Assembly (NCBI GenBank): GCA_903883645.1
Contig: CAISBR010000054.1
Location: 1-64,000, forward strand
DNA from: an uncultured Myxococcales bacterium
GTDB lineage: Bacteria; Myxococcota_A; UBA9042
DNA length: 64,000 bases
Direction of reading: 5' to 3'
Each line of letters opens with the position of its first letter. Position 1 is the stretch's first letter. The notes beneath the pieces were generated by a model that was not told the origin of the DNA, ran no database searches, and saw only the letters and a list, made by a program, of their open reading frames with translations. Below are positions 33,928 to 47,605 of this stretch, in pieces. The translations under genes were made by a program, and so were the position numbers.

Positions 33928-36900
33928 ATGGCCATGCCGCACGTGTCACCTTCAAACCCCGTGGCAACACAGCCGCGAAATGCCCTAGTGGTTGCACTGT
34001 TGCGCCGCTTCGGCCTTTGGCTTGGGCTGGCGATCACCGTCGGGGCATTGTCGGGCTGCTACGAGACCCAGTTTGGCCCGAGCGCCACCACCGCTGGCGA
34101 CCAACTCACAACCCAAGGCGATTCGGCAAGCGATGGCAGCCCGCTCGACGGCACAATTTTCGTAGATTCTAGCGGAGATGCCACGACCGCCGGCGATGCT
34201 GGCGCCGCGTGCCCAGGCGGACCAGGCAGCGCAGGCTGCGAGTGCGCGACGGGCAGCGACTGCACCGCCGGCGTCTGCCTGCCCACCAGCGACGGCAAGC
34301 GCTGTGCCGTGTTCTGCACCGAGGGCAACTGCCAGGCCGATCACCTCTGCGGCGCGGTCGACGTCACCGCCACCGACGGCAGCATTTCGACCAAATACGG
34401 CGTGTGCCTGCCGCGCTGGCCGACGCGCTGCGTGCCCTGCGACAGCGACTCCGCGTGCAACCACGCCGCCGACAAAGGCGCCGCGTGCATTGACCCCACC
34501 GGCGCGGCGGGTACCACCGGCAGGTTTTGCGCCGATGCGTGCAAGATCGCCAGCGACTGCCAGCCCGGCGACAGCTGCCTGCCGCGCTCAAATGCCGCTG
34601 GCGACATGAAGCAAGTCTGCGTCCCTAAAGGCGAACAGTGCAGCTGCAATGGCCTGGCGACCATCTTGGCCGCCCACACCGCGTGCAGCCGGACGGCGCC
34701 CGGCAAAGGGGTATGCAAGGGCAAGCGGGTCTGCGGCGCCACGGGCCTCGGCGAGTGCAGCGCCCCAGCCCCCGTACCCGAGGCGTGCAACGGGCTCGAC
34801 GACGACTGCGACGGCGCCACCGACGAAGTCGAGCTCTCCCCTCTGTGCGACGACAGCAACCTGTGCACCGACGACAGCTGCGGCGGCAGCAAGGGCTGCG
34901 TCTACCTGGCGAACAATGCAACGTGCAGCGACGGCGACGCCTGTACCAACCCCGACGCCTGCACACTAGGCAAGTGCACGGGCCAAGCCGGGGCGTGCGA
35001 CGACCAAAACGCTTGCACAAGCGACAACTGCGACGCCGAAACGGGCTGCATCCATGTCGCGCTCACCGGCGCGTGCGAAGATGGCAGCGCGTGCACCACG
35101 GGCGACACGTGCAGCCAGGGCTCGTGCAAGTCCGGCAATTCCCTCAGCTGTGACGATGGCACCCCCTGCACCAACGACTGGTGCGACAGCCAAAAAGGCT
35201 GCGTTTTCTTGCCTAACGATGCGACGTGCGACGACGGCAACGCTTGCACCGGCGTCGATGTTTGCAGCAGCGGCAAATGCCAAGGCCCCGCGCTCCTTTG
35301 CAACGACGGCTGGGGCTGCACCACCGACTTTTGCGACGGCACCGCAGGCTGCAGCTTTGTCGCAAGCGGCGCGAGCTGTGGCACCGTGGCGCTGCCCTAC
35401 TCCGCGGCATTTGGCTGTGGGGATCCCGCCTTTGCCGCATGGCACGTCAGCGCAGCGGGCATCGGCATGGCCAACCCGCAGCCACCGCCCCTGGCGTGGA
35501 ACGTCGATGCGCTGCCACAGGTGACCACCGATGCGAGCTGCACATTAAATATAAATAATAACAAGGATTTAACTTGCGGACTCGGCCAGTCGTGGGTCAA
35601 CCAGACCGCCGACTCACCCCTTTTCGACGCCAGCAGCGTGACCATGGGCACCCCCCTCATCATCAAGTTCGAAAGCACCGGCAGTTGGGCCACAAGCCAG
35701 ACCGCCAAGGTGTTTGTGCGCGAAGAAGGCGGTCAGTTTCAAGAGCTTATGAAGTCATCGGCGACGGGCCTGCAATGGGCCAAGGCCGTGCTCGATGTGT
35801 CGCTTTTCGCCGGCCAAAAATTCCAGGTGCGCTTTGCCTTTACCGCACCCGACTGCAGCGCGACCAGCGGCAGCGGCTGGTTCATCCGCAATTTCAAGGC
35901 TGTCGTCGATCCTTGCGCTATCGGCAACGGCGGCTGCTCGGCTTCGGCCAGTTGCGCCATCGGCGCCGGCAGCCAACCGATCTGCACATGTTCGCCCGGC
36001 TTTAGTGGCAGCGGCACCACCTGCACCGACATCGACGAATGCGCGAACGGCGCGGCCCAATGCGCCAGCGGCAGCGACTGCAGCAACACCCTAGGCGGCT
36101 ACTCGTGCGGCTGCGGCACAGGCTACAGCGGCGACGGCAACACCTGCAGCGATATCGACGAATGCGCCCTAGGCACGGCCGGTTGCGCCCCCGACGCCAG
36201 CTGCAGCAACACGCCCGGCAGCTTCGTCTGCACCTGCAACGCGGGCTACAGCGGCGACGGCAAGACCTGCAGCGATGTCGACGAATGCGCACAGAACACA
36301 GCGGGTTGCAGCGCAAATGCCGCGTGCACCAACCTGCCAGGCAGCGCCGCGTGCACCTGCCTCCCCGGCTTCACCGGCAACGGCAAGACCTGCTCCGACA
36401 TCGACGAATGCGCCACCGGTCTGGCCGACTGCGCGACGGCCGCCGTATGCAACAATACCATCAGCTCGTTCACTTGCCAGTGCAACCCGGGCTACCTGGG
36501 CAACGGCAAGGCGTGCAGCCTCTACGGCAGCCAAGAGACGCCGGCGCCGACGTGCAAGGCGATCAAGACCAACAACCCCAACGCAACTTCAGGAAACTAC
36601 TGGCTCGCCATCGCCAGCCAACTCGTCAACGTACCGTGCGACATGGTCACAGACGGCGGCGGCTGGACGGTGATCCAGTACAAGGCCGACCTCCCCTTTG
36701 CGAAGCAGAGCGCGGCGATGGGTTGGGTGTGGCTGCCGAGCAACTTCCAAACAGTGCTAACTTCAGCGCAAATCACTGCATTGCAAGCGCAATCGAGCGA
36801 AGGCCGCCAGCTCTACGTGGGCCTCTGCAACCGCATGGTGCACTTTAAGTACAACATGACCCTGGGCTGGGACCGCGCCTTCGGCTTCCGCTTTCTCGAC

Positions 36901-37128
36901 GGCAGCGAGACCGTCTTTGGCCAGCAAAGCTACGCTCCATTCGACATCAGCGTACCGCAAGACGGTTGTGCCAACTGGGCGAGCGAAGGCGGCCTGCCGG
37001 CGAAGTCAACAAACTTCCTCATTAAATCCAGCAAGGTGCCCATCATCAACTTGCGGACCAGCAGCAATCAGTACGCCGCCGCCAAGTTCGGCTCGCCTTT
37101 GATGCAGAACCCGGCCCTGCTGCGCTAA
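33928..37128 (+). CDS. Large lipoprotein with CTDC repeats, EGF modules and a fibrinogen-like domain
   Basis: The 1066-residue product has a lipobox ALSGC at Cys44 and a short Ser/Asp linker. Then, in order: a Cys-rich region (about 90-280), a MopE-like motif CNGLDDDCDGATDE (near 287), five or six Dictyostelium-type CTDC repeats (about 304-487; CDDxNxCTxDxC pattern), a jelly-roll-like domain (about 490-655; LFAGQKFQVRFAFTAPDC), four calcium-binding-type EGF modules each opened by D-x-D-E-C (about 657-867), and a C-terminal fibrinogen-like domain (about 874-1066; CDMVTDGGGWTVIQYK). Such mosaics are surface or adhesive proteins; the ligand is unknown. The start may be 33928 or the in-frame ATG six bases on. 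Confidence 0.88.
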   Translation: MAMPHVSPSNPVATQPRNALVVALLRRFGLWLGLAITVGALSGCYETQFGPSATTAGDQLTTQGDSASDGSPLDGTIFVDSSGDATTAGDAGAACPGGPGSAGCECATGSDCTAGVCLPTSDGKRCAVFCTEGNCQADHLCGAVDVTATDGSISTKYGVCLPRWPTRCVPCDSDSACNHAADKGAACIDPTGAAGTTGRFCADACKIASDCQPGDSCLPRSNAAGDMKQVCVPKGEQCSCNGLATILAAHTACSRTAPGKGVCKGKRVCGATGLGECSAPAPVPEACNGLDDDCDGATDEVELSPLCDDSNLCTDDSCGGSKGCVYLANNATCSDGDACTNPDACTLGKCTGQAGACDDQNACTSDNCDAETGCIHVALTGACEDGSACTTGDTCSQGSCKSGNSLSCDDGTPCTNDWCDSQKGCVFLPNDATCDDGNACTGVDVCSSGKCQGPALLCNDGWGCTTDFCDGTAGCSFVASGASCGTVALPYSAAFGCGDPAFAAWHVSAAGIGMANPQPPPLAWNVDALPQVTTDASCTLNINNNKDLTCGLGQSWVNQTADSPLFDASSVTMGTPLIIKFESTGSWATSQTAKVFVREEGGQFQELMKSSATGLQWAKAVLDVSLFAGQKFQVRFAFTAPDCSATSGSGWFIRNFKAVVDPCAIGNGGCSASASCAIGAGSQPICTCSPGFSGSGTTCTDIDECANGAAQCASGSDCSNTLGGYSCGCGTGYSGDGNTCSDIDECALGTAGCAPDASCSNTPGSFVCTCNAGYSGDGKTCSDVDECAQNTAGCSANAACTNLPGSAACTCLPGFTGNGKTCSDIDECATGLADCATAAVCNNTISSFTCQCNPGYLGNGKACSLYGSQETPAPTCKAIKTNNPNATSGNYWLAIASQLVNVPCDMVTDGGGWTVIQYKADLPFAKQSAAMGWVWLPSNFQTVLTSAQITALQAQSSEGRQLYVGLCNRMVHFKYNMTLGWDRAFGFRFLDGSETVFGQQSYAPFDISVPQDGCANWASEGGLPAKSTNFLIKSSKVPIINLRTSSNQYAAAKFGSPLMQNPALLR

Positions 37129-37181
37129 CTGCCGCGGCCAACGACTACCGCGCCGGCACTTCCCCGCAATATTCCGCATCA

Positions 37182-37199
37182 TTCTCACATTGAGACAGT
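37182..37199 (+). repeat. TTCTCA-N2-TTGAGACAGT motif, copy 1
   Basis: An 18-base motif made of a short palindrome (TCTCA...TGAGA) extended by CAGT on one side. It is identical at 16 fixed positions to copies at 37238 and 40987, all on the same strand. Here the two spacer bases are CA. Confidence 0.8.
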
Positions 37200-37237
37200 A
37201 GCATCGCCCCACAACGCACCCCGGCAATTGCCCAACT

Positions 37238-37255
37238 TTCTCACTTTGAGACAGT
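37238..37255 (+). repeat. TTCTCA-N2-TTGAGACAGT motif, copy 2
   Basis: Second copy, 56 bases after the first, with spacer CT. Extended leftwards it is the best palindrome of the three: nine-base half sites (37235-37243 and 37247-37255) with one mismatch, separated by three bases. That symmetry suits a dimeric protein. Confidence 0.8.
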
Positions 37256-37711
37256 CGGCACATCCCAAGCCCCTGAACAGAGCGGCAAAACGTCGCCGAT
37301 CGCCCTCTGAATCCGGCATATACCATTGCATTCAGCTACATGCCTATATTGGCACGGTGATTGCTACAGTACTGTTCGGTGCGAACGGAATCCCTGTGTG
37401 AATCCTAACTCCTTTCCTAATCTCCTTTCCCAGCGCCGAGTCACCTCGGTGTCACCTAAGGAGGTAGCGGCCAGCCGACCCGGTCTAAAGCTCACCGTCA
37501 GGGAGTGAGCCGCGACATACCATAGTTATTCTTGGTTTTCGGCTGGATTTACGCGCCTCTTCCTCACTTACCACCTTCGCCCACCACTCCGGCGGCCGCG
37601 ACGAAAGTCCGGCCGCCGAGTTGCTTTTTGGCCACTTTCTCGCTTAGAAATGGCTGCATGTCCGTTCGATAACGACACTCGACGCCGCCTAACCGGCTCC
37701 AGCGAGACCCC

Positions 37712-38281
37712 ATGCCCGACCTGCGCGCCCCGAATCTTCGCGAGCTAGTAGACACCTATATGCCCACAACTCCAGAGGAAAGTGAACACCGCTCGGCCAT
37801 GTTGGCGCTTATCGACCAGGCCGACGCGCCGCTCGACCGCGACCACTACCACCCCGGCCACTTTACCGCGAGCGCGTTTGTGCTGTCGCCCGATATGCGC
37901 AGTATCCTTCTGATTTTTCATGGTAAACTGCTTCGCTGGCTGCAGCCGGGCGGCCATTTCGAGCCGGGCGACCGCGACGTTGAAGCGGCAGCGCGCCGCG
38001 AGGTGGGCGAAGAGACCGGGCTGAGCGAGCTGGACCTGCTGATGGCGCCACTGGACCTCGATGTGCATGTCATTCCAGGCCGCGCCGGCCAGCCCGAGCA
38101 CCGCCATTACGACGTGCGGCTGCTGTTTGGCTCGCGGCGAATTGCGGTGCGGGCGGGCGACGATGCCTACGACTGCCGCTGGCTGCCGCTGCACGAGTGC
38201 GAACAGGGCGACGAGTCGGTGGTGCGGGCGGTGCGGACCATTCGCCGCTATCTGGCCGGGCTGCCCAGCGAAAACCCGTAG
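37712..38281 (+). CDS. NUDIX hydrolase
   Basis: The 189-residue protein contains an intact Nudix box (GGHFEPGDRDVEAAARREVGEETGL pattern: G-x5-E-x7-R-E-x2-E-E-x-G, about residues 80-103), which binds the metal for hydrolysis of nucleoside diphosphate-linked compounds. About 45 residues precede the fold (MPTTPEESEHRSAMLALI...). The substrate cannot be told from sequence. Likely start is the ATG at 37712. Confidence 0.92.
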   Translation: MPDLRAPNLRELVDTYMPTTPEESEHRSAMLALIDQADAPLDRDHYHPGHFTASAFVLSPDMRSILLIFHGKLLRWLQPGGHFEPGDRDVEAAARREVGEETGLSELDLLMAPLDLDVHVIPGRAGQPEHRHYDVRLLFGSRRIAVRAGDDAYDCRWLPLHECEQGDESVVRAVRTIRRYLAGLPSENP

Positions 38282-38370
38282 CGCATTGCCGCGTTTGCCG
38301 GTACACTACCGCGCCCGCCGCCCAGACTGGAGTGGCGCGCGCCGATTCAACCGCTAGTTCTGCAAGATAT

Positions 38371-38388
38371 TTGGGGACATTGCCCCAA
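38371..38388 (+). promoter_or_regulatory. Hairpin in the leader of the ABC-F gene
   Basis: TTGGGG (38371-38376) and CCCCAA (38383-38388) form a perfect six-bp stem with a six-base loop, 16 bases before the ATG of the YbiT-like gene and next to its ribosome-binding site. There is no U-tract, so it is not a terminator; an effect on translation is possible. Confidence 0.35.
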
Positions 38389-38404
38389 GAACGTTAAGGA
38401 TTAC

Positions 38405-39982
38405 ATGCTGACCGTTGCCGATGTCTCGAAAACCTATGGTGGAAAGAAGCTGTTTATCGACGTGACGACGGCGTTTGCGCCGGGGAACCGCTACGGCCTT
38501 TCGGGCCCCAACGGCGCCGGCAAGTCGACGTTTATGAAGATCCTTGCCGGCACGCTCGAGCCCGATCGCGGCACGGTGTCGAAGCCGAAGAAGACGGCAT
38601 TCCTGAAGCAAGATCATAGCTTGTTCAACGACCATACCGCGCTCGACACGGTGATGATGGGCAACACGGCGCTGTGGGCGGCCCGCCAAGAGCAGGCGAA
38701 GATCTACGAGGGCGATGACCACGGCGACGAAGCGGGCATGCGTCTGGCCGAGCTCGAGGGCGTTATTGCCGAAGAAAATGGCTATGTTGCCGAGTCCGAG
38801 GCCGAGGAGTTGCTGCAGGGTCTGGGCATCCCCGGCGAGTTGCAGAATGTAAAAATGGCTGAACTGTCGGGTGGTTACAAGCTGCGGGCGCTTTTGGCCC
38901 AAGCGCTGTTCGGCCACCCCGATTGCCTGCTCCTCGACGAACCGACCAACCACTTGGACCTGGAGTCGATCGAGTGGCTCGAAGAATTCTTGTTGAATTA
39001 CGAGGGTGTGCTTATCGTCATTTCGCACGATCGCACGTTCTTGAACGATGTGTGCACCCACATTGCCGACATCGATTTTGAGACGATCATCACGTATCCG
39101 GGCAATTACGACGACATGGTGCGCACCAAGGCCGCGATGCGCGACCGGCAGGCGTCGCAAAACGCGCAGCGCGACAAGAAGATTACGGATCTGAAGGACT
39201 TTATCGCCAAATTCTCAGCGGGCACGCGAGCGACGCAGGTGCAAAGCCGCAAGAAGATGATCGAGAAGCTGCAGCCGTCGGACATCAAGCGCAGCAACAT
39301 CGCGCGGCCGTTCATCCGTTTTGAGATTGCGCGCGAGTCGGGCAAGCATGTGGTCGAGTTCGAGCACGTGACCAAGGACTACGGAAGTGGTCCGATTTTC
39401 AACGAGTTCCGGGCCCACGTCAACCGAGGTGAGCGCATTGGCATCATCGGCAACGACGGCGCGGGCAAGACCACCTTACTGCGCATGTTGATTGGCGATT
39501 TGGCCACCAGCAGCGGCAAGATCGAGCGCGGCCACGAGACGCACTGGGGCTACCTGCCGCAGGAGCACGAGGACTCGATCGAGCCGGGCAAGACCATCGA
39601 CCGCTGGCTGCACGATTTTCGGCCGGGCGCGGATCTTGAGGATGTGCGCGGACTTCTGGGGCGTATGCTGTTTCGCGGCGACGAGGGTCTAAAGCAGACC
39701 GCGACGCTGTCGGGCGGCGAGCGCGTGCGCATGTTGTTCTGTAAGCTGATGTTCCTTAAGTATAATGTGCTGGTGCTCGACGAGCCGACCAATCACTTGG
39801 ACCTGGAAGGCTGCTCGTCGCTCGCCGAAGGCCTGAGCGAGTACAAGGGCACACTCTTCTTGGCGACCCACGATCGTAATGTGTTAAGTGAAGCTTGCAC
39901 CCGTATCTGGCGGATTCGCGATAACGAAATCCTGGATTTTCAGGGCAAGTACGACGACTTTGTCGAGCGCTACGGGCACTAG
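38405..39982 (+). CDS. ybiT: ABC-F translation factor, YbiT subfamily
   Basis: The 525-residue soluble protein has two ABC ATPase domains and no membrane segment. First Walker A is SGPNGAGKSTF (near residue 33), second GNDGAGKTTL (near 348); signatures are LSGGYKLRALLAQALF and LSGGERVRMLF, each followed by LDEPTNHLDLE. The domain linker and the segments GNRYGL, LDTVMMGN, FIRFE and GNYDDMV match YbiT closely. ABC-F proteins bind the ribosomal E site and help translation or, in some subfamilies, confer antibiotic protection; the YbiT group is a housekeeping type. AAGGATT precedes the ATG. Confidence 0.93.
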   Translation: MLTVADVSKTYGGKKLFIDVTTAFAPGNRYGLSGPNGAGKSTFMKILAGTLEPDRGTVSKPKKTAFLKQDHSLFNDHTALDTVMMGNTALWAARQEQAKIYEGDDHGDEAGMRLAELEGVIAEENGYVAESEAEELLQGLGIPGELQNVKMAELSGGYKLRALLAQALFGHPDCLLLDEPTNHLDLESIEWLEEFLLNYEGVLIVISHDRTFLNDVCTHIADIDFETIITYPGNYDDMVRTKAAMRDRQASQNAQRDKKITDLKDFIAKFSAGTRATQVQSRKKMIEKLQPSDIKRSNIARPFIRFEIARESGKHVVEFEHVTKDYGSGPIFNEFRAHVNRGERIGIIGNDGAGKTTLLRMLIGDLATSSGKIERGHETHWGYLPQEHEDSIEPGKTIDRWLHDFRPGADLEDVRGLLGRMLFRGDEGLKQTATLSGGERVRMLFCKLMFLKYNVLVLDEPTNHLDLEGCSSLAEGLSEYKGTLFLATHDRNVLSEACTRIWRIRDNEILDFQGKYDDFVERYGH

Positions 39983-40003
39983 GCCAGCAGGCCGGAACTG
40001 GGC

Positions 40004-41191
40004 ATGGCGCAAGACGATCCCGACCAGTACCTGGTGCTCACCAAGTCGGAGCGGCGGCGGCGCGAGCGGCTCAAGGCCCTGCCGACTTGGGGCGAGACCC
40101 CCGAGCAGACGCGGGCCCGGCGGACGCGGCTGGTCAAAGAACTGGCACTGCAGGCCGGGTTTTCGGCGGTGGGCATCGCCCGCGCAGAGCTACTCACTAG
40201 CGATCTTGAGCACTTACAGACTTGGCTGGCGACGGGCAAGCACGCGACAATGGCGTGGTTGGCCGAGGACCCCGCGCGGCGCTGCGATCCTGGGTTAGTG
40301 GTGCCGGGGGCGCGCGCGGTGATTGCGCTGACGCTGAACTATCAGACGAATCATCCTTATAGTCACGAGGTTGCCCTGCAACCCGACCGCGCCTGGGTAT
40401 CGCGTTATGCGTGGGGCGACGACTACCACGACTTGATCGAGAAAAGGCTGAAGATTTACGAGGATAGCGTAGTCCAGGCGCTGCTGCCCGAGCTCGACGA
40501 GGGTTTTCGCGGCCCCGGGACAGAGCCAGGGCATTTCAAAGGTTTCAGAGACTTTCGCCGCTATGTCGACCACGGGCCGCTGCTCGAACGCGCTTGGGCC
40601 GAGCGGGCCGGTCTGGGTTGGCGGGGCAAGCACAGCCTGCTGGTCCAGCCCCGCGGTGGCAGTTTCGTGTTTTTGGCAGGCGTTATCACCACTTTAGACC
40701 TCGACTGCGACGTGGCCGAGGTCGATCACTGCGGCAACTGCACCGCCTGCATCGACGCCTGCCCCACCGCCGCCATCGTCGCGCCACGGGTCGTCGACGC
40801 CCGCCGCTGCATCAGCCACGCCAGCATCGAGATCGATGGACAAATCCCCAGCGAGTACCGCAGCTTGCTGGGTGATCACTTGTTCGGCTGCGACCGCTGC
40901 CAAGAGGTGTGCCCGTTCAACCGCTTTAGCACACCCTGCGGCGAGCCAGCCTTCGAGCCGCGGCCCGGCCTCGTCGCACCGCTGCTTTCTCAAATTGAGA
41001 CAGTATGTGCAGAACCAGAAACAGCTGCACTAGCGGGCAGTTCGCTCAGGCGCCGCGGCGCTGCCGGCCTGCTCGACAATGTGGCGGCGGTGCGCGAGGG
41101 GCGACCCGCGATTTTGCACCCGGCGCCAAACCAGCCCACACTTGCGCCAACCCTACAGGCCAGTCCCGCCCTACCCAACCGCGAGCCGTAG
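40004..41191 (+). CDS. queG: Epoxyqueuosine reductase
   Basis: The 395-residue product catalyses the last step of queuosine synthesis (epoxyqueuosine to queuosine in tRNA), using cobalamin and two 4Fe-4S clusters. Cluster motifs are CGNCTACIDACPTAAI and CDRCQEVCPFN; WRGKHSLLVQPRGGSFVFLAGVITTLDLD and DYHDLIEKRL are family segments. The N-terminus has about 40 residues more than usual; ATG 40004 is the first good start. Cobalamin need fits the B12-type importer at the window start. A TTCTCA-N2-TTGAGACAGT motif lies inside the 3' third. The next gene starts one base after the stop. Confidence 0.94.
   Translation: MAQDDPDQYLVLTKSERRRRERLKALPTWGETPEQTRARRTRLVKELALQAGFSAVGIARAELLTSDLEHLQTWLATGKHATMAWLAEDPARRCDPGLVVPGARAVIALTLNYQTNHPYSHEVALQPDRAWVSRYAWGDDYHDLIEKRLKIYEDSVVQALLPELDEGFRGPGTEPGHFKGFRDFRRYVDHGPLLERAWAERAGLGWRGKHSLLVQPRGGSFVFLAGVITTLDLDCDVAEVDHCGNCTACIDACPTAAIVAPRVVDARRCISHASIEIDGQIPSEYRSLLGDHLFGCDRCQEVCPFNRFSTPCGEPAFEPRPGLVAPLLSQIETVCAEPETAALAGSSLRRRGAAGLLDNVAAVREGRPAILHPAPNQPTLAPTLQASPALPNREP
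40987..41004 (+). repeat. TTCTCA-N2-TTGAGACAGT motif, copy 3 (inside queG)
   Basis: Third copy, with spacer AA, encoded within the queG reading frame just after the second cluster motif, where the protein is poorly conserved. Same orientation as copies 1 and 2. Confidence 0.8.
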
Positions 41192-41192
41192 C

Positions 41193-42476
41193 ATGAGCCT
41201 AGTTGCACCGCCCCCCAGTTCCGACGACATTTTGCCGATGTTTCGCCCTGTTCCGCGCACCGGCGTCATCTACGTGATGGCCGAGGCCCAGGCGCGCGGC
41301 TTTCGCTACGGCCACCCCGACTGGGCCAACTTGGGCCAGGGCGCGCCCGAAACAGGCGTATTGCCCAGCGGTTTCGAGCGGATCAGCACCGTGCCCTGCG
41401 ACGAGGCGAGCGCGGAGTACGCCCCCGTGGGCGGCCTGATGGAGCTGCGCGACGCCGTGGCCCAGCTGTACAACGCCCGCTATCGGCGCGGCATGCCTAG
41501 CCAGTATAGTGCTGAAAACGTGGCTATTTCGTCGGGTGGTCGCTCGGCGCTGACCCGCATTGCCGCCACGCTGGGCAACATCCACCTCGGCCACGTGCTG
41601 CCCGATTACACGGCGTACGAAGAATTGCTCACGATCTTCCGCGCTTTTGTGCCAATCCCCATCGTGCTCGAGCGGAGCGAACAGTTCACGCTGTCGCCGG
41701 CGCGGCTCAAGGCCGAGATCGTGGGCAAGGGGCTGTCGGCGATTCTGCTGTCGAATCCATGCAATCCCACCGGTCAGGCCCTGCGCGGCGGTGCGCTGCG
41801 GGCGTGGGTCGATGCGGCGCGCAGCCTGCACTGTGCGCTGATTTTCGACGAGTTTTACAGCCATTACCTGTACGACGCGGCGGCGCAAAGCGATGGTCCG
41901 GCGCTGTCGGCGGCGCGCTATGTCGACGATGTGGACCGCGATCCAGTGGTGGTGGTCGACGGTCTGACCAAGAACTGGCGCTATCCAGGTTGGCGCTTGG
42001 CGTGGACGGTGGGGCCCAAGTCGCTGATTGAGCGAGTAGTTTCCGCCGGTTCGTTCTTGGATGGCGGCCCGTCGCACCCGCTGCAAATGGCGGCGCTGCC
42101 CCTGCTGAGTGTCGAGGTGGCCAATCAAGAGGCGCGCTCGATCCAAGACGCCTTTGCCAGCAAGCGCCAAGAGATGCTGGATCGCTGTCGCGCCATGGGC
42201 TTACAAGTCGATCTGCCGCCTGAGGGGGCGTTTTACTGCTTTGCCAGCCTAGAGAATCTGCCGGCGCCGCTGTCGGACGGCCATGCGTTCTTCCGCGCCG
42301 CGCTTGAACACAATGTGATCGTGGTACCGGGCGAGTTTTTTGACATCAATCCGGGCAAGCGCCGCTCGCATATCCCCAGCCGGCTGCGCAGTTTTGTGCG
42401 GCTGTCGTTTGGGCCCGAGGCCGACACGGTGCGCATGGGTCTGCAGCGCCTCGACGCCATGATTCGCGCGGTATAG
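41193..42476 (+). CDS. PLP-dependent class I/II aminotransferase
   Basis: The 427-residue product is a fold-type I aminotransferase with NLGQGAPETGVLP near the N-terminus, YAPVGGLMELRDAVAQLYNARY, SNPCNPTGQAL, DEFYSHYLYD and the PLP lysine K260 in DGLTKNWRYPGWRLAW. The substrate is not clear from sequence; aspartate, alanine or aromatic amino acids are all possible. The ATG at 41193 lies one base after the queG stop, suggesting cotranscription. Confidence 0.9.
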   Translation: MSLVAPPPSSDDILPMFRPVPRTGVIYVMAEAQARGFRYGHPDWANLGQGAPETGVLPSGFERISTVPCDEASAEYAPVGGLMELRDAVAQLYNARYRRGMPSQYSAENVAISSGGRSALTRIAATLGNIHLGHVLPDYTAYEELLTIFRAFVPIPIVLERSEQFTLSPARLKAEIVGKGLSAILLSNPCNPTGQALRGGALRAWVDAARSLHCALIFDEFYSHYLYDAAAQSDGPALSAARYVDDVDRDPVVVVDGLTKNWRYPGWRLAWTVGPKSLIERVVSAGSFLDGGPSHPLQMAALPLLSVEVANQEARSIQDAFASKRQEMLDRCRAMGLQVDLPPEGAFYCFASLENLPAPLSDGHAFFRAALEHNVIVVPGEFFDINPGKRRSHIPSRLRSFVRLSFGPEADTVRMGLQRLDAMIRAV

Positions 42477-42596
42477 GCACTAACTATGCGACAATTCAGC
42501 TAAAATTCATTGCTTGCGCGGCAGTCGCCGGATCGCTAGGCTGTGCGGGTCGGCACCACGATCACCCGACGGCGCGCTAGGCGGGCGCATACGGCG

Positions 42597-47599
<5,003 letters not shown>

Positions 47600-47605
47600 A
47601 GCCGC

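Larger units (their letters stand above)
37129..37711. other. Gene-poor intergenic region
   Basis: This is the longest non-coding stretch in the window. It holds two copies of the TTCTCA-N2-TTGAGACAGT motif, a pyrimidine-rich tandem repeat (CTCCTTTCCTAAT, about 37409-37432), a small hairpin CCGAG-TCAC-CTCGG (37436-37449) and a perfect Shine-Dalgarno sequence TAAGGAGGT (37457-37465) with no ATG, GTG or TTG at a usable distance. A 60-codon frame at 37326 has no ribosome-binding site and no recognisable product. A small RNA or a decayed gene is possible. Confidence 0.6.

Noticed and set aside
37326-37508. 60-codon open frame in the large intergenic gap
   Set aside because: No ribosome-binding site, mixed composition and no recognisable product.
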